From Deltaproteobacteria bacterium (lineage in GTDB: Bacteria > Myxococcota_A > UBA9160 > UBA6930), in contig JAJDAP010000099.1 in assembly GCA_029261795.1 (NCBI GenBank), positions 1 to 52,985 on the forward strand: a stretch of 52,985 bases of DNA, written 5' to 3'. The notes beneath the pieces were generated by a model, which saw nothing but the letters and a program-made list of their open reading frames with translations, had not been told where the DNA came from and searched no databases. Of the stretch, positions 8,336-15,762 are shown one piece after another (the first letter of the stretch is position 1; each line of letters begins with the position of its first letter). The translations under genes and the position numbers were made by a program.

Positions 8336-8373
8336 CGGGATTCCTTCGGTGACGGAGCGAGAAGGCTACCGCC

Positions 8374-8688
8374 TCAGTCTTCCGCCCGGAAGTGCGCCTC
8401 GCGGATCGGCTCGCACACGTACAGGTCGTAGCTGGCATAGAACTCGTCGCGACCACGCCGCTGTGCCTCCAGATGCTCTGCCTCGTCTCGCCAGACGTCG
8501 AGATGGGCAAGGGTCTCGAATTCGAACAACGTGACACGTTCACCATCCCCGGCGCCGAAGGTCTTCACCGATCGGAAGCCCGGCATGCTACGCGCCAACG
8601 CCTCCATCCGTTCGGCCACCGGGCCGTAGGCGGCTCCGGCATGCTCTTGTTCCGGCCGAAGGCGGCTGCGAAAGATTCCGACGACCAC
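8374..8688 (-). CDS. ABM-domain (dimeric alpha/beta barrel) protein
   Basis: A 104-residue protein starting VVGIFRSRLRPE and continuing MPGFRSVKTF and VTLFEFETLAHLDVWRD, the pattern of antibiotic-biosynthesis-monooxygenase-like ferredoxin-fold barrels. Members act as cofactor-free monooxygenases or are uncharacterised. The GTG start at 8688 is supported by GGAGG 7 bases upstream, which lies inside the last codons of the preceding ion-channel gene, so the two are probably translated from one transcript. Confidence 0.75.
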   Translation of the reverse strand: MVVGIFRSRLRPEQEHAGAAYGPVAERMEALARSMPGFRSVKTFGAGDGERVTLFEFETLAHLDVWRDEAEHLEAQRRGRDEFYASYDLYVCEPIREAHFRAED

Positions 8689-8689
8689 G

Positions 8690-9112
8690 CTAATCCCTCC
8701 AGTAGCGTTGCATCTCGTAGTACGTGAACGAGGCGGTCCAGGCGATCAGGACCAATCCGGTGACCGCCTCGAGGCCGGCGAGGATTCGGATCGGGCCGAG
8801 CGGAACGAGGTCGCCGTAGCCAAGCGACGAGTACGTCGAAAACGAGAAATACACCACTTCGCTGAAGGTCTCAGCGCCCGCGACCGCCCCGATGCCCGAA
8901 CCCACGAGCGCCTGGATGCCAAACGCGAACAGCAACGCCTCCACGGCATGGGCCAGTGTCGCGAGGAGAATCGAGATGGCGACCCGAAAGCGGCCGAATG
9001 GCAATTTCTGGCAGGCGAGCGTGGCGATCCGCAGCGCTTCGTAATGCGCGCCGATCGCGATCAGCATCAGCCCGATCGTCACGGCGAAGGCGAGGGCGCC
9101 AGAGGCACTCAT
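8690..9112 (-). CDS. Two-pore-helix potassium-type ion channel
   Basis: A 140-residue inner-membrane protein with three or four hydrophobic segments (about 5-30, 45-70, 110-130) and the pore loop FSTYSSLGYGDLVP, a K+-channel-like selectivity filter with GYGD. It matches the Ion_trans_2 family in size and layout and would form a tetrameric cation channel; no ligand-binding domain is attached. The ATG at 9112 overlaps the stop of the HAD gene by four bases (ATGA), so it is translationally coupled to it. Confidence 0.85.
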   Translation of the reverse strand: MSASGALAFAVTIGLMLIAIGAHYEALRIATLACQKLPFGRFRVAISILLATLAHAVEALLFAFGIQALVGSGIGAVAGAETFSEVVYFSFSTYSSLGYGDLVPLGPIRILAGLEAVTGLVLIAWTASFTYYEMQRYWRD

Positions 9113-9834
9113 CGTGCCATCTCCAAGGCAACGGCGACGGCCGAGATATCCGGCAGCACGGCGCAATCGACATCGCCCCAATCTCCATGTGGATCGAGCA
9201 ACAGCGCGTGGCAACCGGCGCTCCGCGCGCCGACGACATCAGCCGCGTAGAGATCGCCGACGTGGAGCGTCGTTTCCGGCGCCGCGCCCGATCGGGAAAG
9301 CGCCAGCTCGAAGATCCGGGGATCCGGCTTCTCGAAGCCCACCACCTGGGAATCGATGATCAAGTCGAGCGAGTCGCTGAGACCGAGCCGCTTAAGGCTC
9401 CGCTCGACCGTGCCGTCGGCGTTGCTGACCACGACGAGCCTCAAGCCCAGCGAGGTCATTGCCTCGAGCGCTTCGGGAACACCCGACATCACCTCGCACC
9501 AGAGTCGGTCCGATTCCCCGGGGACGCGCAAGACTGGCTCGAGTTCGCTAGCGAGACGGCGGATCTCGGGCGCCGAAGGAGGCGTTGTTAGGCGCTCGAG
9601 AACGCTTCGCAGATAGAAATGGAAAGCGCTCTCGCCTTCGGTGCTGCCCCTTGCCGCCGCACGTTCGGAGACCGCCGGCCGCGTCGCAGCTTCCGCACGC
9701 CGCAAAGTCGCTGGCGCGACCTCGAACCCGCGAGACGCGAGCTCCCGCGCGACCCAGCGGAAATCGATCGAAACCAGGGTGTTCCCGACATCCAGGAACA
9801 CGGTCTCGATCGCGTGGAACGGCAGCGTCGTCAT
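9109..9834 (-). CDS. HAD-superfamily hydrolase, DxGNT variant
   Basis: A 241-residue HAD protein. Motif I reads FLDVGNTL (Asp15), motif II VVVSNADG, motif III the Lys of EKPDP, motif IV HVGDLYAADVVGA. The nucleophilic Asp is present, but the second Asp of DxD is replaced by Gly17, as in HDHD3-like proteins, so phosphatase activity may be weak or absent. The ATG is at 9834, with a TAGGCT hexamer (9843-9848) 8 bases upstream and no Shine-Dalgarno. It is coupled to the ion-channel gene; it is divergent from the repeat protein at 9904. Confidence 0.87.
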   Translation of the reverse strand: MTTLPFHAIETVFLDVGNTLVSIDFRWVARELASRGFEVAPATLRRAEAATRPAVSERAAARGSTEGESAFHFYLRSVLERLTTPPSAPEIRRLASELEPVLRVPGESDRLWCEVMSGVPEALEAMTSLGLRLVVVSNADGTVERSLKRLGLSDSLDLIIDSQVVGFEKPDPRIFELALSRSGAAPETTLHVGDLYAADVVGARSAGCHALLLDPHGDWGDVDCAVLPDISAVAVALEMAR

Positions 9835-9903
9835 CGGCCGGGAGCCTAACCGAAATGCCTTGCCGACCGAACACCTCGACAAGCTCGCTATCGTCTGACC
9901 GCG

Positions 9904-10668
9904 ATGACGGCCGACATCGAACACGTGCTGCGCCAATTGGCGCTCTCTCTCCGGGCCATTCCAGAGCTGCCCATGAGGCGTGAGTTCCTGCTGGAACGGC
10001 TCGAGGTGGAGCCCCGGGAAACCGCCCACGCACTGCTCGCCGCGATTCTCGGTGCGGAATCCACACCGGGTGAGCCACTCCGGGAGACGGCACTGGCGGT
10101 GCTGCGCGGCGGTGGGGCCACCCGCGAATTCCCCTACGCGTTGCGTGCCGACCTCTACGGTCTGGCTCACGATGCCCGGGACAGCTTCCTCACCCGTGTA
10201 CTCCGTTCGGCCGAGGCCGCTCAGGTGCTCGCGGATCCGGCAGGGGAGCTGGCGCCGCAGCTCGCCGAGATTCCCCTCGGCACCCGGCGCTCGCTGGCTC
10301 GCGGCGATGATCCCGATGTCCTCGAGCGCCTGCTCCTGGACGGCGACCCGACGGTGATCGGCCACCTGCTCGAGAACCCGCGCATCATCGAGGCGCACGT
10401 CATCCGCATCGCGGCCCGTAGACCGGTTGCCGCGTCGACATTGCGGAGCATCGAACAGAGCCGACGCTTCGGCGGCCGGCGAGCCGTGCGACGGGCCCTG
10501 GCGCGCAATCCCTACTGCCCGACCGAACTCGCCCTGCTCCTTCTAGGCGGGCTTTCCGCCCCAGAGCTCGACGAGATCGGCGCCGACGAGACCCTACATC
10601 CAACGCTGCGTCTGCACGCGCGAGAAGAGCGAGAAAGGCGCGCCCCGCGAATCGACCACGACGCTTGA
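9904..10668 (+). CDS. Helical-repeat protein (LRV/HEAT-like), unknown function
   Basis: A 254-residue, leucine- and arginine-rich protein with no signal peptide. The C-terminal half has repeats of about 24 residues with the pattern LL-GDPTVIGHLLENPRI, VIRIAARRP and ALARNPYCPTELALLLL. These resemble leucine-rich-repeat-variant (LRV) or HEAT-like helices in the many myxobacterial-type proteins of unknown role. The start at ATG 9904 has no Shine-Dalgarno; TATCGT lies 9 bases upstream. It is followed closely by a PilZ gene on the same strand. Confidence 0.75.
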   Translation: MTADIEHVLRQLALSLRAIPELPMRREFLLERLEVEPRETAHALLAAILGAESTPGEPLRETALAVLRGGGATREFPYALRADLYGLAHDARDSFLTRVLRSAEAAQVLADPAGELAPQLAEIPLGTRRSLARGDDPDVLERLLLDGDPTVIGHLLENPRIIEAHVIRIAARRPVAASTLRSIEQSRRFGGRRAVRRALARNPYCPTELALLLLGGLSAPELDEIGADETLHPTLRLHAREERERRAPRIDHDA

Positions 10669-10705
10669 GTTTCAGTGCCTTCCCCGATCGGCCGATCAGC
10701 AATCC

Positions 10706-11035
10706 GTGTCGAGGGAAAAGCGTCAGTTCGTTCGCGAGATATACCGCGTCGGGTGCAAATACCGCATCGGCGACAAGCTCCACAACGGGATCGTTTCCGA
10801 TCTCTCCGCTCGCGGGATCTTCGTCTTGAGCTCGCATCTGCCGGAAGAAGGCAGTGAACTGATGCTCGTGCTCCATGCGAGTGCCGGCGAGATCGAGCTG
10901 CATGGCCGCGTCTCGAGGCTGCAGCGCTCCCATCGCGCCGCATCGTCCGTGGTTTCGGGAGCTGGCTTCGGCGTCGAACTCGCCAACGCACCCGAGAACT
11001 TCTTCGCGCTGCTGGTCGAACTCGGCCTCAGCTAG
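10706..11035 (+). CDS. PilZ domain protein (c-di-GMP receptor candidate)
   Basis: A 109-residue single-domain PilZ protein. The N-terminal arginine motif (KRQFVREIYR, RxxxR) and the DLSARGIF segment ((D/N)xSxxG) that grip cyclic di-GMP are both present, followed by a six-stranded barrel ending GFGVEL. It would bind c-di-GMP and pass the signal to an unknown partner. The GTG start at 10706 places the RxxxR motif at residues 6-14, as in relatives. It is 37 bases after the repeat protein, probably the same transcript. Confidence 0.87.
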   Translation: MSREKRQFVREIYRVGCKYRIGDKLHNGIVSDLSARGIFVLSSHLPEEGSELMLVLHASAGEIELHGRVSRLQRSHRAASSVVSGAGFGVELANAPENFFALLVELGLS

Positions 11036-11040
11036 CGCTG

Positions 11041-11628
11041 TCAGCCGGCGGCGGCTCCAGGCCCGACCCAGTAGACGAGCGCGAACACGAGAGCCGCACC
11101 GTAGGCCACGAGTGTTCCGCCAGCGAGCCAACGGACGGGGAGCGGCTCCTGTCTGCGCATCAACAGGCCGGCGCCGACCACCGCGAACAGGGCTTCCAGC
11201 GGCGCCAGGATCCGCCCGTAGTGGGCAGGGTCCCAGTAGGAGATCGGGCTCTCGAAGCGCCAGCTCGCTAGTGGCAGGAAGTGGCGGTGGGCATCGTCAT
11301 GGTGGACGACCAGGTCGAGAACGCAGTGCAGTCCGACGCTCAAGAAGAAGAGCCGTAGTGCCGGGGAGCCGATCCAGCGCGCGACCAGCAAGCCCAGCAT
11401 CACGGCTGGAAGCGAGTTGAACGCATCGAAGAAGAGCTGCCAGTCGGCCTCGAAGTAGCGCGTGCTCCAGATCTCGGAATCCGGGCGAGCCAGCCAGCCG
11501 CGCTGCCAGGCGTAGAACAAGAACATCGGAAGATCAGGAAGCAGCGACCCTGCCAGCACCGGTGCCCACGCTCGCTTCCCATGGCCGACGGCCCAGAGGC
11601 CCGCGATGACGTGGGCGGGCGTGTTCAT
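11041..11628 (-). CDS. Membrane-bound metal-dependent hydrolase-like protein (DUF457/YdjM type)
   Basis: A 195-residue integral membrane protein with about four to five helices. It begins TPAHVIAGLW and continues AGSLLPDLPMF, then has a central HCVLDLVVHHDD. The conserved histidine and Pro-Asp pairs match the YdjM/DUF457 family of putative zinc hydrolases in the inner membrane. The activity of this family is not established. It starts 10 bases after the holin-like gene on the same strand and is convergent with the PilZ gene. Confidence 0.75.
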   Translation of the reverse strand: MNTPAHVIAGLWAVGHGKRAWAPVLAGSLLPDLPMFLFYAWQRGWLARPDSEIWSTRYFEADWQLFFDAFNSLPAVMLGLLVARWIGSPALRLFFLSVGLHCVLDLVVHHDDAHRHFLPLASWRFESPISYWDPAHYGRILAPLEALFAVVGAGLLMRRQEPLPVRWLAGGTLVAYGAALVFALVYWVGPGAAAG

Positions 11629-11637
11629 GGCAGCTGC

Positions 11638-12009
11638 CTAACGTCGTTCCATTACTTCGACATTGCCTTTCGGGCCCACATACTGGGACGCGAACCAGCT
11701 GGTGACGCTCACGACGACCGAGCCCAGCAGCGCCGATCCGAAGCCGGCGATCTTGAAGCCGCTCAGCAAGCTCGCGACCAACCCGAGCATGGCGGCATTC
11801 AAGACGAACAAGAAGAGGCCGAGCGTCACGACCGTGATCGGCAGCGTCAAGAACAACGCAATCGGGCGCACCACGGCGTTCACGATGCCGAGCAGGAGCG
11901 CGGCGAGGAAGATCGTCTCGGTATCGTCGATCCTCACGCCGGGAACGATGGCCTGGGCCACCCAGAGGCCGAGGGCGCAGATCAACAGGCGAATCACGAA
12001 GCCGGGCAT
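11638..12009 (-). CDS. Four-helix 'phage holin family' membrane protein (holin_4_2 type)
   Basis: A 123-residue protein with four hydrophobic helices. It begins FVIRLLICALGLWVAQ and has the family hallmark LLGIVNAVVRPI followed by LTLPITVVTLGLFLFVLNA. This ubiquitous chromosomal family is named after mycobacteriophage holins but is not evidence of a prophage; no other phage gene is near. GGAGA lies just before the ATG. The TGATAGGAG box at 12022-12030 may be its promoter. Confidence 0.85.
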   Translation of the reverse strand: MPGFVIRLLICALGLWVAQAIVPGVRIDDTETIFLAALLLGIVNAVVRPIALFLTLPITVVTLGLFLFVLNAAMLGLVASLLSGFKIAGFGSALLGSVVVSVTSWFASQYVGPKGNVEVMERR

Positions 12010-12045
12010 GGCGTTCTCTCCTATCAGGCGCGCGACATCCAGATC

Positions 12046-12534
12046 CTAGTCCCGAGCGAGATCCCGGCAACGCGCGGGAATCGGGAGCACCAGGAACGGA
12101 ATCGAACGGCCGGGGATGCTCGAGGGAATCCGCTCCACGAGGTCGGCTCCCTGGCCCAGATAGAAATCACACGCGTTCGGGTCGCTCTGGATCACCAGGC
12201 GATCGTCGCCAAGTTCTCGCGCCCGCTCGATGGCGTGTGCAAGCAATCGCCGGCCGATGCCCTGTCGCAGAGCCTCGGGTGCGACGAACAGGTGCTCCAA
12301 CTCGAGCCGGCCATCGGGCCGCCGCAGCAAGCTGTAGAAGCCGCGAAGCTTCCCCGCGGCAGCTTCGAGCACGTGGGCATGGCCCGGCTCGATCTCCTCG
12401 GGTCGAAGCGTCAGTTCGTCGCGAAAAACGGCCAGCTGCTCGGCGCTGTAGTCCCAGACCGCCTTCGAAGCCTGGGCGAGCGACGAAAGCAACGGAGCCT
12501 CGTCCGGCCGCGCGCGTCGAATTCGTTCACCCAC
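12046..12534 (-). CDS. GNAT N-acetyltransferase
   Basis: A 162-residue GNAT-fold enzyme. It opens IRRARPDEAPLLSSLA, with a central ELEHLFVAPEALRQGIGRRLL containing the acetyl-CoA loop (RQGIGR), then a C-terminal NACDFYLGQGA strand-helix. The substrate is unknown. GTG at 12534 is chosen because a TACCCT hexamer lies exactly 6 bases upstream (12541-12546), the geometry seen at many SD-less starts here; the longer frame upstream to 12729 is not protein-like. Confidence 0.82.
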   Translation of the reverse strand: MGERIRRARPDEAPLLSSLAQASKAVWDYSAEQLAVFRDELTLRPEEIEPGHAHVLEAAAGKLRGFYSLLRRPDGRLELEHLFVAPEALRQGIGRRLLAHAIERARELGDDRLVIQSDPNACDFYLGQGADLVERIPSSIPGRSIPFLVLPIPARCRDLARD

Positions 12535-12540
12535 GCGGGG

Positions 12541-12546
12541 AGGGTA
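12541..12546 (-). promoter_or_regulatory. -10 hexamer for a leaderless GNAT transcript
   Basis: TACCCT on the minus strand, then CCCCGC, then the GTG at 12534. Spacing of 6 puts the expected transcription start on or next to the start codon; no Shine-Dalgarno is present. Confidence 0.55.
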
Positions 12547-12664
12547 CAGCCAGCTCGGGCGGTTGTATCCTTGCGATCCGAGCAGGTCCGATGGACCCGA
12601 ACGAACCAGAACGACGTATCGACGAGAACCAGCGGCTCGGGTGTTCCGACGCCGAGGATCCGAG

Positions 12665-13012
12665 CTAGGCGCTCTCGGAACTTGGCCTGTCGCCGCGCAC
12701 GAGCAGCGCGCCACCCAGCAGTGCGGCAAGGTTCGCGAGCACCAGGAGCCAGGACTCGAGCGGGAGTTCGGCGCCGCTGCCCGCCTGCACGACCTGAGCG
12801 CCGACCACCACGAGGGTGACCGTGGGCACGAGGATCGCGCCCCAAGGCCCGATCTCGTTGCCGATGAAGACGAGCACGGCGGCGATCAGATACGCACCCG
12901 TGTAGACCCAGAGCTGCATGGCCGCCTGGCCCACTGCGGCGAGTGCCGTCTGCGAACTCAGCCCACCGAGGATCAAGAGGATCACACCCACGATCGGCCG
13001 GAGGAACTTCAT
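12665..13012 (-). CDS. Small integral membrane protein, unknown
   Basis: A 115-residue protein with about four hydrophobic segments, starting MKFLRPIVGVILLILGGL and ending in a short charged tail. I do not recognise the family. The start is set at the ATG at 13012, where the hydrophobic first helix begins; the in-frame upstream extension is basic and unlikely. The 130 bases between it and the downstream GNAT gene hold the GNAT promoter hexamer and no gene. Confidence 0.62.
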   Translation of the reverse strand: MKFLRPIVGVILLILGGLSSQTALAAVGQAAMQLWVYTGAYLIAAVLVFIGNEIGPWGAILVPTVTLVVVGAQVVQAGSGAELPLESWLLVLANLAALLGGALLVRGDRPSSESA

Positions 13013-13135
13013 TGGTTGGCACCCCTGATGAGCGAACGAGTATAAGCGCCGAAACCCGGGCGAGGAGCGGCTTCGTCGTCTTCCCTGCGGTGCGGCGCGC
13101 AACTCACCGGTAGGAAGCCTTCGTCGCTACGCAGC

Positions 13136-13696
13136 TCACCCGAGCGAGCCTGCGTCGCGAACCGCAAGGTCGAGATCTGCCGCGGTGTAGAGCGAACGAA
13201 GCTCGATCCCTTCTTTGGCCAAGGCCTCGAGTCCACCAGCCTCCCGATCGATCACGCACAACGCGACGTTGATCTGCGCACCGAGTTCCCGCAGATCCCG
13301 TGCCGAAACTGCGATCTGGCCGCCCGACGTCACGACATCCTCGACGATGCAGACGCGGCGCCCCTGGCAGACGGTCCCTTCGGCCAACTGTGCCGTGCCG
13401 TAGGTCTTGGCCTCCTTGCGCACGAAGGCGGCCGGCAAACCGGTCTCCTGAGCCAGCATCGTCGCCACGGGAACACCGCCCAACTCGAGCCCCGCCAACA
13501 CCTCGGCATCGTCCGGGACCAGCGCGACCATTGACCGGGCGATCGAACGAAGCAGGCGGGGATCCGACTCGAAGCGGTACTTGTCGAAGTATCGTTCGGC
13601 GGTTGCGCCCGAACGCAACACGAAATGTCCATGCAGTTCGGAGATCCGCGAGATCTCGGCAGCCAACGCGCGACGCTCGATCGGGTTCGATGACAT
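13136..13696 (-). CDS. pyrE: Orotate phosphoribosyltransferase
   Basis: A 186-residue type I phosphoribosyltransferase that would join orotate to PRPP to give OMP in pyrimidine synthesis. The flexible-loop signature RKEAKTYGTA and the PRPP-binding loop VCIVEDVVTSGGQ are both present and characteristic of PyrE. The ATG at 13696 lacks a Shine-Dalgarno, but TAGTCT lies 7 bases upstream. No other pyr genes are adjacent. It is divergent from the methyltransferase gene 44 bases away. Confidence 0.93.
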   Translation of the reverse strand: MSSNPIERRALAAEISRISELHGHFVLRSGATAERYFDKYRFESDPRLLRSIARSMVALVPDDAEVLAGLELGGVPVATMLAQETGLPAAFVRKEAKTYGTAQLAEGTVCQGRRVCIVEDVVTSGGQIAVSARDLRELGAQINVALCVIDREAGGLEALAKEGIELRSLYTAADLDLAVRDAGSLG

Positions 13697-13703
13697 CGCC
13701 GCC

Positions 13704-13709
13704 AGACTA
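13704..13709 (-). promoter_or_regulatory. -10 hexamer for a leaderless pyrE transcript
   Basis: TAGTCT on the minus strand, 7 bases (GGCGGCG) before the pyrE ATG; there is no Shine-Dalgarno. Confidence 0.5.
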
Positions 13710-13728
13710 ACGCTTCGGAGCAAGGCGC

Positions 13729-13734
13729 TACAGT
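13729..13734 (+). promoter_or_regulatory. -10 hexamer for a leaderless methyltransferase transcript
   Basis: TACAGT, then CAGCGT, then the GTG at 13741. It is back to back with the pyrE box, so the 44-base gap holds two divergent promoters. Confidence 0.55.
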
Positions 13735-13740
13735 CAGCGT

Positions 13741-14481
13741 GTGAACGGCGCGCAGGTCTGGTGGGAATTGAACGGCGAACTTGCCCAGCAGGGCCCGGGC
13801 AGCGACCCATCCACGCTGCGCGCCCTCGACGCATTGGGTCCGCTTCCGACAACGCTGCAGATTCTGGACATGGGATGCGGTCCAGGACGCCAGACCCGAG
13901 CGCTGGCAGCGGCGACCGGTGCCGAGGTCGTTGCCCTCGACCGGCTCGCACCGTTTCTCGGCCAGCTGGAGCGCGAGGCCGAGCGGGCCGGGCTTGCGAA
14001 TCGAATCGCCTGTGTGCGCGGCGACATGAAGCAACCGCCCTTCCGGGCACAAAGCTTCGATCTTCTCTGGTCCGAGGGCGCGATCTACATCCCCGGCTTC
14101 GAAGCGGGGCTTCGCGAATGGCATCGGCTGTTGCGCCCGGACGGGCTCGTGGCTGTCAGCGAACTGAGCTGGGTCGCGTCACCGCCCGAGGAGACCCGCG
14201 CATTCTGGGAGGCCGCCTATCCCGAGGTCGCGGACGTCGAAGCGAACCGTGCCCGAGCGGAGCGGGCTGGCTACGAGGTTCTCGAGAGCTTCGGCCTGCC
14301 GCGAGGCGACTGGCACGCCTACTACGACCCGATCGAGGAACGCGCAGCGGGCTTGCGCCTCGCCTACGCCGATGATCCCGAAGCCCTCGCCGTCCTGTCG
14401 GGCCACGCCACAGAGGTTTCGATCCTCGAAGGCAGCCAAGGCTCCTACACCTACGTTTTCTATCTCTTGCGAAAACGTTAG
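13741..14481 (+). CDS. Class I SAM-dependent methyltransferase
   Basis: A 246-residue Rossmann methyltransferase. Motif I is ILDMGCGPGRQT (about 41-52), the acidic end of strand 2 is VVALDR, motif II/III is CVRGDMKQPPF, and motif IV FDLLWSEGAIYI. It resembles Methyltransf_25/11 members acting on small molecules; the substrate is unknown. The GTG start at 13741 has TACAGT 6 bases upstream and no Shine-Dalgarno. The last gene end is 6 bases from the convergent selenoprotein gene. Confidence 0.87.
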   Translation: MNGAQVWWELNGELAQQGPGSDPSTLRALDALGPLPTTLQILDMGCGPGRQTRALAAATGAEVVALDRLAPFLGQLEREAERAGLANRIACVRGDMKQPPFRAQSFDLLWSEGAIYIPGFEAGLREWHRLLRPDGLVAVSELSWVASPPEETRAFWEAAYPEVADVEANRARAERAGYEVLESFGLPRGDWHAYYDPIEERAAGLRLAYADDPEALAVLSGHATEVSILEGSQGSYTYVFYLLRKR

Positions 14482-14487
14482 GCGGGC

Positions 14488-14712
14488 CTAGCGCCGCTGC
14501 TTCAGCTCGGCGATGACCTCGTCATCCTCGGGGTAGCGCCCCATCTCGTGCTTCGAGAACAAGACCTCTCCGTCGACTTCGACATCGAAGACTCCGGCCT
14601 CGCCCTTTATCAGTTCGCACTCGACGCCGAACTCTGCCTTGATCCTGGCCGCCAAACTGGAGGCCCTGGGCAGGTAGTTTCAACGGACGCAGTAGGAGAT
14701 TGCGATTCGCAT
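14488..14712 (-). CDS. SelW/Rdx-family selenoprotein with in-frame TGA (Sec11)
   Basis: A 74-residue thioredoxin-like protein interrupted by TGA at 14680-14682 in the only conserved frame. The N-terminus is MRIAISYCVR, then the TGA codon, then NYLPRASSLAARIK, exactly the CxxU (otherwise CxxC) redox site of SelW/SelT/Rdx proteins, followed by the family's KGEAGVFDVEVDGEVLFSK. Read as selenocysteine, the length is normal. GGAGGA lies 6 bases before the ATG. A small hairpin immediately after the TGA fits a bacterial SECIS. It implies the organism has SelA, SelB, SelC and SelD. The role is likely thiol redox; the exact substrate is unknown. Confidence 0.9.
14647..14665 (-). promoter_or_regulatory. 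Putative bacterial SECIS hairpin
   Basis: Nucleotides 15-33 after the TGA form GGCC, a bulge, CCA, loop GTT, TGG, a bulge, GGCC. The loop begins with G 23 bases after the TGA, within the spacing known for SelB-binding bacterial SECIS elements. The fold was drawn by hand. Confidence 0.6.
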
Positions 14713-14771
14713 GGGCGTTCCTCCGTGTTGGCAAGGTGACCCATTCTGCTTCGGATCGCCGCTCCGGCGGC

Positions 14772-15344
14772 TCAAGCACCGTCCGACGGGCGTTCGAGGG
14801 CGTAGACGCGGGTATCGCGAACCGTTCCATCGGGATGGCAGCCATCGCGACGCCTGACCTCGACGAGCGGGTAGCCGGCACGTTCGGCTACCCGGAAGCT
14901 GCGCTCGTTCAGTTCGGACATCTGGATCTCGATGCGGAGAGCGGTCATCTCCTCGAAGCAGACGCCGGTGACGCGCCGAACCGCCTCGCTCATGTAGCCG
15001 TGGCCGCTGCACGAGGTGCGCACCCAGTAGCCGATCTCGAGGGTGCGCTCGTCCCAACGCGGTCGCGGCAATCCGCAGATTCCGACGAAGCGGCCGTCGG
15101 CACGCCGAAAGAGCAACCAGCCATGCTCCTCATCGCGGTCGAAACGTTCGCGGGACTGCGCTTGCACGGCGCTCTGCGCTTGCGCCGTCGGAATCTCCTG
15201 CGCCCACTCCATGAAGCGGCTCAGTTCTGCGATCGACTCTTCCACACCCGCGGCGACCACCGCGCCGAAGCGGCGCTCTGGCGCGCGAAACCACAGGCGC
15301 TCGCTCTCGAACGCATACGGGGCCCCGCGCGCTGTGCGCCTCAT
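14772..15344 (-). CDS. GNAT N-acetyltransferase, RimJ/RimL-like
   Basis: A 190-residue acetyltransferase with the RimJ-type opening (FESERLWFRAPERR), central GICGLPRPRWDERTLEIGYWV, an acetyl-CoA loop with SGHGYMSEAVR, and the C-terminal NERSFRVAERAGYPL. It would acetylate a protein N-terminus or an amine; the substrate is unknown. The ATG at 15344 overlaps the upstream gene's stop by four bases (ATGA), so it is translationally coupled to the membrane protein. Longer in-frame extensions into that gene are rejected. Confidence 0.88.
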   Translation of the reverse strand: MRRTARGAPYAFESERLWFRAPERRFGAVVAAGVEESIAELSRFMEWAQEIPTAQAQSAVQAQSRERFDRDEEHGWLLFRRADGRFVGICGLPRPRWDERTLEIGYWVRTSCSGHGYMSEAVRRVTGVCFEEMTALRIEIQMSELNERSFRVAERAGYPLVEVRRRDGCHPDGTVRDTRVYALERPSDGA

Positions 15345-15727
15345 TCGGCCGGTGTGCGGCGCCAGGCCAGACCGAAACTCAGCGCGAAGGCCGCGATCGA
15401 ACCCAACAATGCAAGGGCGACGGCCGCCAATGCCTGCTCGACGCCCCCGCTCACACGGTGCTCGAGGGTCGCGAGGAAGAGACGGTTGAACGTCATCATG
15501 TTCAGGCAGAACGCGAATGCCCAGGCTCCACACATCGGTCCGGCCACGCCGGGCCCGCGCCACATCCGAATCGCCGCGCTGACCAGCAACAGGTCCGCCA
15601 GCAAGTGGACCCATAGCTCGGGAAGGAACTGTCCGAACGCACGGTGGTAGGACATCTCCCCGGCGAAATGAACCGCCGCCGCGACGAGCGAGAAAACGGC
15701 GAGGGTTAGCTCGAGCTTGCGACGCAT
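15341..15727 (-). CDS. Small four-helix membrane protein, unknown
   Basis: A 128-residue protein with four predicted transmembrane helices (about 7-25, 38-58, 65-85, 98-120), starting MRRKLELTLAVFSLVAAAVHF. I do not recognise the family. It heads a two-gene unit with the GNAT gene. The ATG lacks a Shine-Dalgarno and has TAGGCT exactly 6 bases upstream, so the mRNA is probably leaderless. Confidence 0.68.
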   Translation of the reverse strand: MRRKLELTLAVFSLVAAAVHFAGEMSYHRAFGQFLPELWVHLLADLLLVSAAIRMWRGPGVAGPMCGAWAFAFCLNMMTFNRLFLATLEHRVSGGVEQALAAVALALLGSIAAFALSFGLAWRRTPAE

Positions 15728-15733
15728 GGCGCG

Positions 15734-15739
15734 AGCCTA
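15734..15739 (-). promoter_or_regulatory. -10 hexamer for a leaderless membrane-protein/GNAT operon
   Basis: TAGGCT on the minus strand (inside TGATAGGCT, 15734-15742), six bases (CGCGCC) before the ATG at 15727. Confidence 0.58.
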
Positions 15740-15762
15740 TCACGGAGTGCGAGACTCTCGGC

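Noticed and set aside
11638..12009. Prophage on the basis of the 'holin' gene
   Set aside because: The holin_4_2-type family is chromosomal and widespread; there is no lysin, capsid or integrase nearby.
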